The position numbers were made by a program, and so were the translations under genes. The notes under the pieces were generated by a model that searched no databases, was not told the origin of the DNA, and saw only the letters and a program-made list of their open reading frames with translations. Shown piece after piece: positions 33,660 through 45,209 of a stretch of 64,000 nt of DNA (position 1 is the first letter of the stretch; the number at the start of each line of letters is the position of its first letter). This DNA comes from Chrysopilus asiliformis. Taxonomy: Eukaryota; Arthropoda; Insecta; Diptera; Rhagionidae. Where the stretch lies: NCBI GenBank assembly GCA_964034945.1, contig OZ035961.1, positions 30,468,184-30,532,183 on the forward strand, in the 5' to 3' direction.

Positions 33660-36109
33660 ATTTAAAAACTCTATTTGTCACTTTGTTACCATTCGACATC
33701 TCTAACCATTGCAGTGCGCGTCTAGACTTTTGAGTGAGCCTATGGCGTTCTTGATGTTTGAAAAACATCAAATACGTTTTTGAGGACTGATTTTCAAAAA
33801 GTTTTTAAAAATTCGTATAATTTTCATTGCGTTTCTTTTTAGACTTCTCTACATTTTCTTGGAATTCTTCTACAGTTTATAAAATGCTTCATATTTCAAA
33901 AATGATTTTCTATGTGTTCATATTTTACACGAAACAAAAATTGTTTGATCTTAATCTGAAAGGCTAGAATTTAATCGATTTTCAAATAAAAAAAAAAAAC
34001 TTGATTTAATACATTTTTTCATTCCTCGATCATTCTATGATGAACAAAATTCCCACAAGTTCAGCAAAAAAAAAAATCAAACTAAAATCCAATAATATAC
34101 GCTTTTTTCCCCATCAATCCATATTTCATAAATCACTTTAGATGCTGCTGCAAACATATTTATTAATTCCCGCCAATTTGACTTTTTAATATTTTTTGTA
34201 TATCCGCAAACTGCACTCCAAACATCAATGAAACGTAGGTCGAGATAGACAGAACAGAGTTTAAATATATGATTGTATATTATTTAAATTTGTTTGTGTA
34301 GGACGCGACGGGATGATGGTGAGAGGTTGATGGAGCATGGAGTCAGACTATGTTATGCTATGAAATCCGTCATCGAAAATAAATCGTAAAACATTTTCTA
34401 TAAACATTTTAATACCGGGAGTTTTATTCAACATCAGCAAAGATTTAACATGATGGTAAAAATATTTCTATACCCGGTTATGCTGCCTGCGAAATACGGG
34501 TATTTTGAATTTATCCCTCACATTTTTTTAGGGAACAGCGCAGGGAATTCCGAAGTGAAATAATGGCAAAAATAAAAATGGTTGAGATAAGAGGTGGTGG
34601 TCTCCCATCCCTGGTGAATCATGTTATACATAGAATATCCCTTTTTATTATATTTGAAAAGGAAAGGGTTTCATGTTTTTGTTGTTGTTGCTATTATTAT
34701 TATTACTGTAGCCAGTATGATGCTTAAGGGCTGAATTGAACGGAAAAATCGCAATAATTAATTTTACTCTGGCACAATAACGTAATATAGCGTATAACAA
34801 ACCACCCCAGCCAGACAGCAATATAGCGCCAACCACCTGTTACGTTGAATCAGTATTTTCTTCGCCATGTTTTTCTATATATACAAATGTTTACTATATA
34901 TACAGATAATCGTATATTGTGTGAAATTGGGAGTTGGGGAGGTGATACTTTTTCTATTCCACCATCTCCGTTTTTCCAGGAAATATCACGGGTGATATAT
35001 AGACTTGGTATGTGGCTATTCAAGCTTTGAATCCCCCTATTTCATAGTATCGGACTTGTAATGAGCAATAAAAACAATGAGCAAATACTAATAATGAATG
35101 TTTTCGGAATTAATTAACGTAAATTGTGATTGCGTTATAGCTATTTATACAATATATCGTAGAAGACTAAATGGAATTTTCGTCTTGTTTTTGGAATTTT
35201 ATTGAGAAAATACTGTTGCCAATGTTTTCCACAGCAATTCAGTATAGTTGTTTGTGGATATCTGTGAGGATGAAGTCATTTTTCACGCTGACTGTAAATG
35301 TATGGAACTAAAATTCAGCAGTAAAATCCTTGTCATGGCTCGTGCTGGAATATTTACTTGTAAGTTGTTTGTACTCCCCTTTGATGTTTTATTCCTTTTT
35401 ATATACAAAATTAATTTAAGAATGGTTTTTCAATGAAGAAGAAACTTAATAAAATTTTGTGATAAGAGGAGTGGCCGTCATTTGTTTATCTTTGAATGTT
35501 ACTTCGTTTTCACTTCTCTATACGTAGCCTAGTAGAATGTAAATCCATTGTTGCCGGTTTTAGAAATACGGAAACATTTCTAGAAATTACTTTCTTTACT
35601 ACTTTTGAGAAAATTTTGTTATTTTTATCGAACCTTCGGGGATAAATTTTAAAAAAATTTGGCATTTTTTCGCAGTTCAAGGCATGTACAAAAAAATTTA
35701 AGGCTTCTTAAAAATTTAAGACATGCCTTGAACTGCAAAAAAATAAAAAATGCCAAATTTTTACATAGATTTGTATTTTATTTACTATAGTGTTATCAAA
35801 AAATATCAAAACTACTCTTTAGGTTTGGGTTTCTAGAGTAGAATTACTGCACACAGAAAAATTCAGTGTGAATTTAACTCCAAAAGTGTCTCATTAGAGT
35901 ACAACCGTTTGGATAATTCAGATTTTTATCCATTTGGACGAACACTAACAGATAAATAAAAGAATCCAACAGGTGCTTTTAAACTTCACTTTGGTGTTTA
36001 AATTTGGAGCATTTTAGGCTTAAAAATTATCCATTTGTAGTTTATAAAAAATCCATTTGGAATTTGAAATAAATCCATTTATTTAAAATTGCGCGAACCA
36101 AAACCCTAC
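33660..36109. other. Intergenic DNA, nothing supported except a hairpin near 35.7 kb
   Basis: AT-rich with poly(A)/poly(T) runs and a TTG/ATT microsatellite near 34680. No gene-like frame. Confidence 0.4.
35655..35760. repeat. Inverted repeat hairpin
   Basis: AAATTTGGCATTTTTT..GCAGTTCAAGGCATGT is followed after about 30 bp by its inverse ACATGCCTTGAACTGC..AAAAAATGCCAAATTT. The stem is about 35 bp with a small bulge. Confidence 0.7.
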
Positions 36110-36310
36110 AAAAAACGCAAATATCCTTTTTCCCATTTTTCCACGGAAAAATTGGCATTATGGGGTTTTTGTGGTCGTTGATCGATCACGAATTTGGCAT
36201 TAGATTTTTAAAATTCGAAACGGGGGGTCCTGTAAGGATAACTCAAATAAGGGAATTTCCGGGGTCGCTAATTGCGAATCCGGTGTTAAATTTTTACAAA
36301 TGTTTGATTT
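36110..36310 (+). repeat. Dispersed 'GGAAAAATTGGCATTA' repeat
   Basis: It shares CCCATTTTTCC..GGAAAAATTGGCATTA, GATCACGAATTTGGCATTAG and GGTCCTGTAAGGATAAC with 19680-19990 and 45010-45200. Confidence 0.55.
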
Positions 36311-36396
36311 TTTTACAGCATTTATGAGATTATGGTGGTAGATTTAAAAAAATATAATTTTTTTCTCAATATGGCTGCGTTGCTAATTCATAATTT

Positions 36397-36935
36397 TTAT
36401 ACCCATATGGTGAAACCAAAGGGTATATTAGATTTGCCTTACCGTTTCTAACGCCAAGATCCCGTCATCACACACAAAAATGAATTACACCAGTGTGTTT
36501 AGAATGATAAAAAAAAATTGAATTTTGCATGTCTGTCCGTCTGTCTGTCTGTACGTCTGTCCGTTTGTGGCGCGGATTGCGGGCGCACGGATTGGGCTAG
36601 AGACTTGAAATTTTTCGCAAATTCGTTTTTTGTAAAATGAAAGGCTACGTTCGTTAATGGGCAAAAATGGACCAAACGACCGAAAACGTTTTTTTGCGAA
36701 GATCTCAAAAACGGTGCATCTTATCAAAAAAGTGCAAGAACAAAAGTTATTTAGGATATGATTCCACATAAAACTCCCATACATCAAAATCCGATTGGAA
36801 TAAATTTAAAAAAAATCTAATTAGAAAGTTTGACTTCAAAGTGGAATTTTGATACAACTGTTCGCCGTTCACTTAAACTTCGAATAATTCCATATTATAC
36901 TATACGGGTTTTCAATTATAGCTTTTGTTATGTTT
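36397..36935 (+). mobile_element. HINE/DINE-1-like element, copy 2
   Basis: It begins TTATACCCATATGGTGAAAC, has AAGGGTATATT and a GTCY run at about 36530, and ends with ATACGGGTTTTCAATTATAG CTTTTGTTATGTT. Compared with copies 1, 3 and 4 it lacks the block containing GGACCATTAG and the 3' hairpin, so it is a slightly deleted copy. Confidence 0.8.
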
Positions 36936-37161
36936 AAATTATATATTTTGTTTATATTTTATTTTTTTTATATAGTTTTTCCTATTTTAGTTTTAATTTT
37001 TAAATTATAATTTATAATATTTTACTTGTCACACATTTCTATTATATAGGTTGAAAACTTTCCCTGTCCCAATGTAAAAATAAGTCCATGCGGATTTAAA
37101 ATTAAAAAAAAAATCGGATAAAATCGAGTTCACACCGCCAAATTTTTCTCTCTGTCCTTAA

Positions 37162-37423
37162 CACGTTGGCTACCATGTGAGTCACCGGTGTACACACACT
37201 ATTGTCATTACCGTCAGTTTCTCAAGTTCCATGATTGAGTGCAGTCGCTCGTGCGGTACAAAGGGGTTTTTTTTTGTCCGTTATATTTTATTCGATTCGT
37301 TCGTTTTTGTCTGTATTGATCTTGTGTTCACTGGTGACTCACAAAGTATACGGAAATGATTTTTGCGTTTTTTCCCAGTGTATACTAGCGGAGTAAGCGT
37401 TTTTTTGGCTGGTAGCCAACGTG
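37162..37423. mobile_element. TTAA-flanked MITE, piggyBac-like
   Basis: TTAA lies on both sides (37158-37161, 37424-37427). The ends CACGTTGGCTACCA and, inverted, CACGTTGGCTACCAGCC match. Subterminal GTGAGTCACCGGTG is inverted as CACTGGTGACTCAC inside the right half. TTAA duplication with this end type fits piggyBac derivatives. 262 bp, non-coding. Confidence 0.72.
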
Positions 37424-37429
37424 TTAAGT

Positions 37430-39369
37430 CGTTTCCGCTTGATGCCGGACAATATATCAGACAGACAGACTTACAGTTTTTTATGTGGGTAGATAAAAAG
37501 TGTAGCAAAAAATGCCACCTTGAGGTTTTTGAGAAGACGTCGTTTAATTTTGCCTATTTATAAAAGTCGTGGTATCACTTTTAGGGTTTGTTCATAAAAT
37601 ACGTCACGCTAATTTTCCACTTTTCGGTGTAATAAGAAAGTCATGAGCTGCCTTTCATATAATATACTTTCTACCGAAAATGCATAGTTGAGAATTCTGT
37701 TACTGATCTTAATCATGTTTGTAAGATTTAATGTAAAATTTCTATCTACTATCCTTCGAGGTTCTTGGTATAGTTTTGGGCGTTCTTAAAACATTAAAAA
37801 AAATTGTATCTTTTCCTCTTGTATTTGGTTTACTTTTGTATACTACGTTTTCTAATTTAATTGAAAATAGTAGTAAGTAAATGTTTTCATCCGTTTTCAA
37901 GTTTCTATAGTTTCACCCATATTTATACATCGGTAACTAAGAGTATTTTCAACAATGTTATTCATCATGTTTCTCTTATGTTATTTTTTACATTTTATTT
38001 ATTTCAGTACTTTTTCCATGTTATTCACGTCGATAGATACTTTTTATTCTATTCGCTTTGACTTTTACATGATATTGGCTTACATAAATGATGTACGTTC
38101 TGATCCCGTCTGTAACTATGCTTTAAAAGGATGAAGCAAAGTTAATTTTCTGTATTTCTAGCGCTTTTGCAACGTTATGTGTAGAAACATTTTTGCGTTC
38201 GTGTTTATTCTTTTTTGGTATTATTTTTGTAATGGATTTCAGTTTCATTATGATGTTTCATCAATACAAAGGCGAAGGCGGCATCCAATATTCTGTAGCT
38301 CAATTATATTTATCTGTAAGGCTCTTGTACAGAACATATTAAAGGTAGTTTGATATAAAAGATAAAGCATTTTCCACAGCGAATGATTGCTGAGAACTAC
38401 GAGTAGGATTCGGGGAATGGATGCGAATGTATACAAGAGAAAGCTCGATTTTCAATTAAACTATAGAGCTTTGGAATTTCAATTAAATGTAGTTTGTCTG
38501 ATAACTTGGAGACTTTGCTTTGATCCGAAAATCTGTTTAGTGCGATTTTATTTTAGATCTTTTTTTAATATAAAAACAAATTACCTTTGGAAAATTTTTT
38601 CTTGGAAATTTCGATGAATGTACAATAATATATAATTGATTTTTTTAAAAACCCACTTAAAATCGTTCAATCGATGAAAAATATTTGGAATACATGATTT
38701 TGGCAAACACTTTTTCATTCCAGAATCATGAAAAATCCGAAATCTTTCTATACGTTTTAAAGTGATTTTTTTAACTGTTATTACACAATATTTTCACATA
38801 TAAATACACTATTTTTATTAAAACTAAAAAAATTGAAATTCGCAGTGCACTATTCACAATATAATGATGGAAAATTCCGATATGATCACACGTGGGCTTC
38901 TCGAACATGACTAATCAAGGAGAAGAGACTAAAAATTCTGCCATACGTTGGAAATTGACAATTAATGAGGGTTCTGGGGAAATACAGAAATCCTTACGAC
39001 AATAATGAGTGTCTCGTATGACTTTTAATTACTGGTTTTACCTGAGAAATTTTATGATCCTTTAGAAGTGATTGACGATTTATCTTTTTATTGTTTAAAA
39101 ACGGAACTACAAGATTAAGAAATATTGCCGTCTTTAATTGTGCTATTTTGTTTGATTGTCAAGATGTTTGTGAAACTTTTTTTTTAAGATGTTTGTGATA
39201 TTTAAATTTTTAGAGCATATTGAAAAGTTTGGTTTTACTTTAAAATACGAGGGCGGGCTAAAAAGTAATCTGCTTAGACAAAACTCATTTACTTCCCATC
39301 AAATTTTTGATTTGTGCCTAGGGTGAAAAAAGGCTTTCTAGAATTAATATCTTTAATTTTTCCTTTAAT
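37430..39369. other. Intergenic DNA, nothing supported
   Basis: Frames at 37861-38061 and 38387-38617 are low-complexity. No repeat ends recognised. Confidence 0.4.
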
Positions 39370-39845
39370 TGTGTTTTCGGAAAACCATTAGATTGCAAGC
39401 AACTCGCAAAAACCTATATCTCAATAACGGTAAAAGATAATGGTGAAAGAGAAAATTGTGGAGTATGTTATTCTCGTTAATTCTGTGGCAACAAGTCATA
39501 AGAGCCTAAGTAGATTTTCAGATCAAGATAAAAAGATCTGTATTTACTTTAATAGACAGAGCAATTTGGCTTAGCCTAAAAACAGACTTAGGCCCTTATG
39601 ACTTGTTGCCACAGAATTCATCTCATACATACAACAAGCCAATTTTTTTTTATTTTTCGAGATAATCGCAAAAAAACTAATTTTTGCCTTTCACTAAAAC
39701 TGCGTATTGTCAGCCGTTGTCCAGGAATATTTGATTACTTCCGGTTAACAGATTTTAAATCAAAAGTTGATAGGATTCCAGGACCAAACATTTCTGTAAA
39801 ATTTCATAATTCTAGCTTTTGAAAAATCTTGTACGCAGACTGACA
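39370..39845 (+). repeat. 'CCGGTTAAC' dispersed repeat with an inverted-repeat insertion
   Basis: The outer sequence has ATAATCGCAAAAAAACTAAT, CTTCCGGTTAACAGATTTTA and CCAGGACCAAACATTTCTGT, shared with 43870-44220 and, inverted, with 27600-27870. At 39479-39618 it is interrupted by a 140-bp element. That element's ends AATTCTGTGGCAACAAGTCA TAAG..GCCTAAGT are inverted repeats of 33 bp with one mismatch. Confidence 0.6.
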
Positions 39846-39849
39846 GGCA

Positions 39850-40240
39850 GATTTACACCAGGGTTTTAGAAATGATAAAAGATATTGATTTCCGCATGTC
39901 CGTCCGTCTGTCTGTCTATCTCTCCATCTACCAGTTCGTATGTCCGTCCGTCAACACCATAACTTTCCAAAGGATTGAGCTAGAAACTTAAAATTTTGTA
40001 TAGTTACGTTTCTCGTAAATGGCTAAGCTAAGTTCTTTATCGGGTAAAATTGGACCATTCCTTCCCCTCATCCACATACAAAAGGAACAGTTTTTTGCAA
40101 TTTTCTCGAAAACGGTGAGTCGTATTGAAAAATTTATAAAGGTAAAATCTGTTTATAATATGATTTTACATAACCGTTCCATACATCAAAATCTAATAGG
40201 ACCACTTCTTTCCCCCTCTACTATACAAATGAATATTTGA
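39850..40240 (+). repeat. Diverged relative of the HINE-like family
   Basis: It keeps the order of the HINE interior: ACACCAGGGTTTTAGAAATG, a GTCY run (GTCCGTCCGTCTGTCTGTC), GGATTGAGCTAGAAACTTAA, AAAATTGGACCATTCC, CGAAAACGGTGAGTC and ATACATCAAAATCTAATAGG. The subterminal inverted repeats are not found. Confidence 0.55.
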
Positions 40241-40507
40241 AAAGGATATTTGCGTTATCCGTACAGGAGCTTTCGTTAGGATTTTTGAAATTGTAACACC
40301 GGATTCGTGATCAACGACTACAAAAACTTTTCAGTCTCCTAATATTTATGACGAAAATCAAGGTTTTAAAAACCCCGAAATCCTCTTAACCTCCCGTGTA
40401 CCCCCTTAACGGTAAAATTTCGAAAATCCCCGCCTTAGTGAGCGCCTACGTGATGGATGGTACATAATTTCAAGTTTTCAACTCCAGGGTTTTGGGCTGG
40501 GCGTTGA

Positions 40508-40543
40508 TGAGTCAATCAGTCAATCAGTCAATCAGTCAGTCAG
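40508..40543. repeat. (GTCAATCA) microsatellite
   Basis: GAGTCAATCAGTCAATCAGT and the following repeats form a short imperfect array just left of the mariner insertion. Confidence 0.85.
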
Positions 40544-40556
40544 GTTAAACTATATA

Positions 40557-41118
40557 CAGGGTGGGCCAGAATAGACGCAGGGGTTTGAAGTCTTTATAAC
40601 TTTTTTTTTATTTTTATTTTTTTAATTTTGTTTCAGCATTTTGTTAAGAAGACTTGGGCAATTTAAAATGGACCTGTACACAATAGAACAACGAACCGGT
40701 GGGCGGTGGGCTCAATGGCTCTTTTACGGGACATGTTTGGCGGACGCATTATTTCGAAAAGTTGCCATTTCAATTGGCCTCCGCGTTCACCTGATCTAAC
40801 GACTCCAGATTGTTTCCTTTGGGGATATTTGAAAGAAAAGGTGTACGTCAACAAGCCAACAACCATCAGCCAATTGAAAACCAACATTCGCAGTGAAATC
40901 GAGGCCATAACACGAAAGGTTGTGGAAAATTTCTTGGAAAGAGCACGGATTTGCGAAGCAGAAAATGGCCACCACTTGCGGGATATAATTTTCCATGTTT
41001 AGACCAAAAATATTCCCCATCAATCAACTATATGTATTTGAAAAAAAAATTATAGGTTTCGCTAAAATAAAAAATTTATAAAGAATTCAAACCCCCGCGT
41101 CTATTCTGGCCCACCCTG
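40557..41118 (+). mobile_element. Tc1/mariner element, internally deleted, intact ends
   Basis: TA duplications flank it (40555-40556, 41119-41120). The ends CAGGGTGGGCCAGAATAGAC GC.GGGGTTTGAA match for about 48 bp with three or four differences. The transposase start MDLYTIEQR (from 40668) is present but out of frame with the C-terminal part (about 40706-41002). That part reads FGGRIISKSCHFNWPPRSPD and then CFLWGYLKEKVYVNKPTTI, the conserved end of a mariner-type DDE transposase. About 700 bp of a normal ~1.3 kb element is missing. The near-identical ends make this the youngest-looking mariner here. Non-autonomous. Confidence 0.9.
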
Positions 41119-41120
41119 TA

Positions 41121-42772
41121 TTACATATATAGGTTTGACGATTGGCCCCTGGCAATTGTATCTTCTCTTATGTTTTAAAATTGAAAACAGTTTTCATTCT
41201 GACAGTTTTCAGTCGTAAAACTTTCGAAAGACTTTTTTTTTCAGTTTTTGCAGCTATGAAAACCACTCGCTGCTAAAAACGCCATAGAAAAGCATATGTA
41301 ACACGTCATAAGAGCTTGCAGTAATTTTATCACATGAATTCTTTTCCTTTGATTTTTTAAGGTTCATACTTATGACGTGAAGCTAGATTGGATCATTAGT
41401 GACGTTAAAAAATTAACAAATTCTAAAAAATTTAAAACTTCCAGTAGTTATTTACAAATTAAAATAGTTGTACGGTTCAACTTGAAATTTTTTAACTAAA
41501 TTGTATTCCGTGTTCTTCAATTCACAAAAATTTTATATATCATAGACGGTATTCACTATGAACTTGCCAATATTGTGAGCCACAAATTCCGAAATATTCT
41601 CGTTGATAATTTAAAATATTTAGTGATATTTTCAGACTCCTTCCCTTACTTTCTTATTTAAAATTTTTATTACATTAACAACATAAAGAATTTTATTAGC
41701 ATTGTAAAATTGTATTGAAACAGACACATTATCATAATTTACTATAATTGTTATTACGAAATCACTAAAAAACTAATTTAAGTGGTCACATAAGACGATA
41801 TATATTTGGTACTCAAAACCTAGCATGGTTAAGAGCCATAAAAATTTTGCCAGAGGGATAAGCAACAACAATGAAAAAACAAGTTAGCCGTTCGCATTAT
41901 GCACAACGATAGTATGTGACAAAGTATTTTGATTTTTTTATGTTCTACATGAGATTTTTTTTGTGTAGTATAACAGATGCAAAGTATGTAATGCATAGTC
42001 ATACTCTGAATACCTCATGCATAAAGTGCTTTTGGCCCATATAGTCTTCTTATGTGCAAAGAATAAGTACGGGGAAGACCAAAAGAATTTCTGCAATCAT
42101 TTTTTGAGTACAAAAACGAAATTTCTTCTATCCTGTATGCAAGGATATTAGCTTTCCACATTGTTGTCTGAGGCTTTCGTCTTTAAAACGCTGAGCTTGT
42201 TACTTGTTAGCCATCGGGACTTATGTTGGCCACATACATATACACCATAACTGAATATGTTTGATGCGTTGCTCATTTTTTATAATTTTTTACCGTATTT
42301 TTTTTATACTTTTTCTCAGCGAATAGTGAACCCTTTCTTACGGTTGCATTACGAGGTATCGTTAGCTGTATCCTCAAAGTTACAGCCAAGGAAAGTATTA
42401 TTACGTTCTTCAGTTTAGCGTAAGTGTGCCCGACAAGTGCACCATGCATTCTACAGCCGAGCGAGCATACATTAATGGCAGACTTGCAATTCTGAACTTG
42501 GAAATGGGTGAAGAAATATAGCAAAATGTATCCCTATGCGAACTACGTGGATTCACTTTGCTATTCCTCTACGGGAGTAATAAAAATTCTCAGTTTTTTT
42601 TCAGTAGGTTGAGGTTTGCTCGATTGCAAGTCTCTGTCCTATCAGGTTCCCGATGGCATTGTCCTCTTTTAAAGTGGCTCACTTTGGTATATAACGAACG
42701 ACATAGATATATTGGCAACATTTACCAGTATATGTAACAAGTTCTGGGAATATACTACAAATTTTTGCTGCT
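41121..42772. other. Intergenic DNA, nothing firmly supported
   Basis: An inverted pair CACGTCATAAGAGCT / ACTTATGACGTG lies at 41304-41385. The minus-strand frame at 42273-42524 has fairly protein-like composition (CKSAINVCSLGCRMHGALVG) but I recognise no family. Confidence 0.35.
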
Positions 42773-42775
42773 TAA

Positions 42776-43181
42776 AGCCTAGTACGCAGTTCGAGTAAAA
42801 TGAAATTTTAACGCGGTCTCCAAATTGGCACATTAAAACCGAAGTAAAAACTGTTTGTGGAGAAAAAACATTGACAGCCGAGCACACACAATTAAAAAAC
42901 CACACTCGTTAAGAAAACTGGAAACAGAACCTCTATTATTTTCATCTGTCAAATTTTTACCTCGAATTTAATGTACCGAACAGTTAAAATGCTGGTAAAA
43001 TCAAGTGGAGACTTTCTACGCCATCTAGTGTAGTGTAGTGTAGGCAACATTGCAATATGAGTTTTTCACATCATTTTACCAGCGAACTGCGTACCGCTTG
43101 GTAAAATTTCTGAGGTTAAATTTAAGCGCAGTGTTAAATTTGTATGGAAAATTTCATTTTACTCGAACTGCGTACTAGGCT
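42776..43181. mobile_element. TAA-flanked MITE with 34-bp perfect inverted repeats
   Basis: TAA flanks both sides (42773-42775, 43182-43184). The ends AGCCTAGTACGCAGTTCGAG continue TAAAATGAAATTTT with no mismatch. Short GTGTAGTGTAGTGTAG repeats lie inside. PIF/Harbinger-type by its target duplication. Its AGCCTA terminus is shared with the element at 62492. Confidence 0.82.
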
Positions 43182-43669
43182 TAAGGCTTTAAGTTTATGC
43201 ATAACACACTGTCGACCTTTTGAGCTCTACCTTGTAATGTGTCTTCGTCGCGCTTGTTTTGCTCCTGCATGCTGCTGGCTAACGAAACACAACACTGGAT
43301 AGCGAGCGTCCTTAATCTTTAAATATTCATGTGCTCAATTTTCAACGTGAAGCAGGAGCGTCAGGATCAGTGCCCCAACTAAAAACAATGAAGTCACGTC
43401 GTCTATTTATGGGAAGAGCTTTTGTTTTTGGCGGGATGCCTTACTTTTTATCAACGTGTAGTCATTTTATATAGGGAAAATGCTCCATTTAGCTTAAACT
43501 CGGTGAATGAATTTCATTAGAAAGAGATTTTTAAATGGAATTAACCGGAACTATTTTGTTTGAAATCATCTGGGCGAAAAAAAATATTTTTTCCATATGA
43601 AATAACAGTGAGAATTTAGAGTAGATGTATTATTGTCAAAGGTGGGGGTGAGAATAGGGATGCAACATC

Positions 43670-44390
43670 GTTCATAAAACCTCGATATATCGAAAATCGA
43701 TGTTTTTTTAAGGCGACATCGATGTCAAAAAACATCGTCCTGAAAACACCGATACCTCGATGTTTTTCCGATGTTTTGAAAAAGTTGAATTTAATAAATA
43801 ATTTACCCACCTGGCGGATGCTCTACTGTGGGTGGAGTGCACCCAGGTAGAATTAACACGGTTTTAATTCTTCTTATACGTTGAACCACCAAAAACCCGT
43901 TAGTTTTCGAGATATTCGCAAAAAAACTAATTTTTTTGAAATACCGGCATATCTTCATAATGGAGTTCTAGTAAAAGACATAAATGTAGCAAATTTTATT
44001 ATCTCCAAGTTTTGTAATACATAAGACTACTGGAAAATGGTTAGTTTCGGAATAAATCGCAAAAAACCCCATAGTTTTTAAAAAGCCGCCGTTTTGGTTA
44101 CTTCCGGTTAACGGATTTCCACATCAGGACCAAACTTCTCTGTAAAATTTCATGGCTAGCTCTGGTATTTTTTACGAAATCTTGTAGAAAGATGAAACCG
44201 AAAATTGATACCAAAGAAAATTTGAGTACAAATCTTTAAGTAGAGTGGCTATATTAAATCAGCCAAAATTAGTTTCTCTACTAATTTTATGAAGAGTAAT
44301 GTTCTAACATCGTGCATAGCAACATCGATACCTCGATATATCGGCCTGTTCAACATCGGGGTTAAAACTCGATATTTTTCCACGATACAC
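43670..44390. repeat. CGATA-rich repeat pair flanking a 'CCGGTTAAC' repeat copy
   Basis: The segments 43672-43768 and 44312-44387 are dense in ATCGATG, CTCGATATATCG and CACCGATACCTCGATG words. Between them, 43870-44220 carries the 'CCGGTTAAC' repeat (GGTTACTTCCGGTTAACGGA, CAGGACCAAACTTCTCTGTA). The likeliest reading is one CGATA-rich element split by the other. Confidence 0.5.
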
Positions 44391-44446
44391 AGAATAATTG
44401 AGATATCGGGCTGAAATTTATTCCAGGTGTAGTGGACATGTTACAT

Positions 44447-44777
44447 TTAAGTATGAAATTTGATGTCGTTCATATGGCCACCGCGAACATTGCACTAATT
44501 GATTCTTTGGAGCAAATTTTCCACCACTCTTCCATACATATCGGCCGGAACGTTGGGAATTTCGCGTTCGATATTGTTCCTGAGCTCTTCTAACGTTGTT
44601 GGCGTGTTGGCATAAACCAACGACTTAACATAACCCCATAAAAATAAATCCAACGACGTTAAATCGCATGAGCGAGGTGGCCATTCGACCGGACCATTTC
44701 TCGAGATTACACTTCTCCTTCAATAGATCAATTGTTTGACCAGCTGTGTGGCATAGCTCGTTCGTGAACTTCACCAT
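44447..44777 (-). pseudogene. Mariner-type transposase pseudogene, middle missing
   Basis: From ATG at 44777 the minus strand reads MVKFTNE and runs at once into LCHTAGQTIDLLKEK. After a frameshift it reads ISRNGPVEWPPRSCDLTSLD and LFLWGYVKSLVYANTPTTLE through VENLLQRIN. An in-frame TAG follows, then CNVRGGHMNDIKFHT and the normal TAA. All conserved C-terminal blocks of this transposase family are present; the N-terminal DNA-binding part and first catalytic region are gone. Terminal inverted repeats could not be placed. Confidence 0.85.
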
Positions 44778-44989
44778 GATAAAAATGTAAACCTTGACTG
44801 ACGTTTTAGTATTGCCAGATCATAAAAAAAGCTTTAGGGTGCATTTTTTATTAAAATACAAAATTGTTATGTCCTTGTTGAAAGATTTATAAAAGCCAAA
44901 CACCACGCATTCACTCTTCACAGTATCTCCCGAACCACTCAACCGATGAAATTTTGCACACAAATTTACCTTACCACATAGGTGCTCGC

Positions 44990-45200
44990 TAAGTAACGGT
45001 TTTACAAAATTTCAAATGGAAGGATAACGCAAATACCCTTTTACCCATTCTTTTCGGAAAAATTGGCTTTAGGGAGTTTTCGGGGTCGCTGATCACGAAT
45101 CTGGGGTTAGAACATCAAAATTCGAGACGGGAGTTCTTGTAACGATCATTCAAATATCGCTTTTACTCGCAAAAAGTGACATTTGGGATTTTTACTGGTA
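44990..45200 (+). repeat. Dispersed 'GGAAAAATTGGC' repeat
   Basis: It shares GGATAACGCAAATACCC, CGGAAAAATTGGC, GGGGTCGCTGATCACGAATC and GAGACGGGAGTTCTTGTAA with 36110-36310. Confidence 0.5.
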
Positions 45201-45209
45201 AAAACTGAC

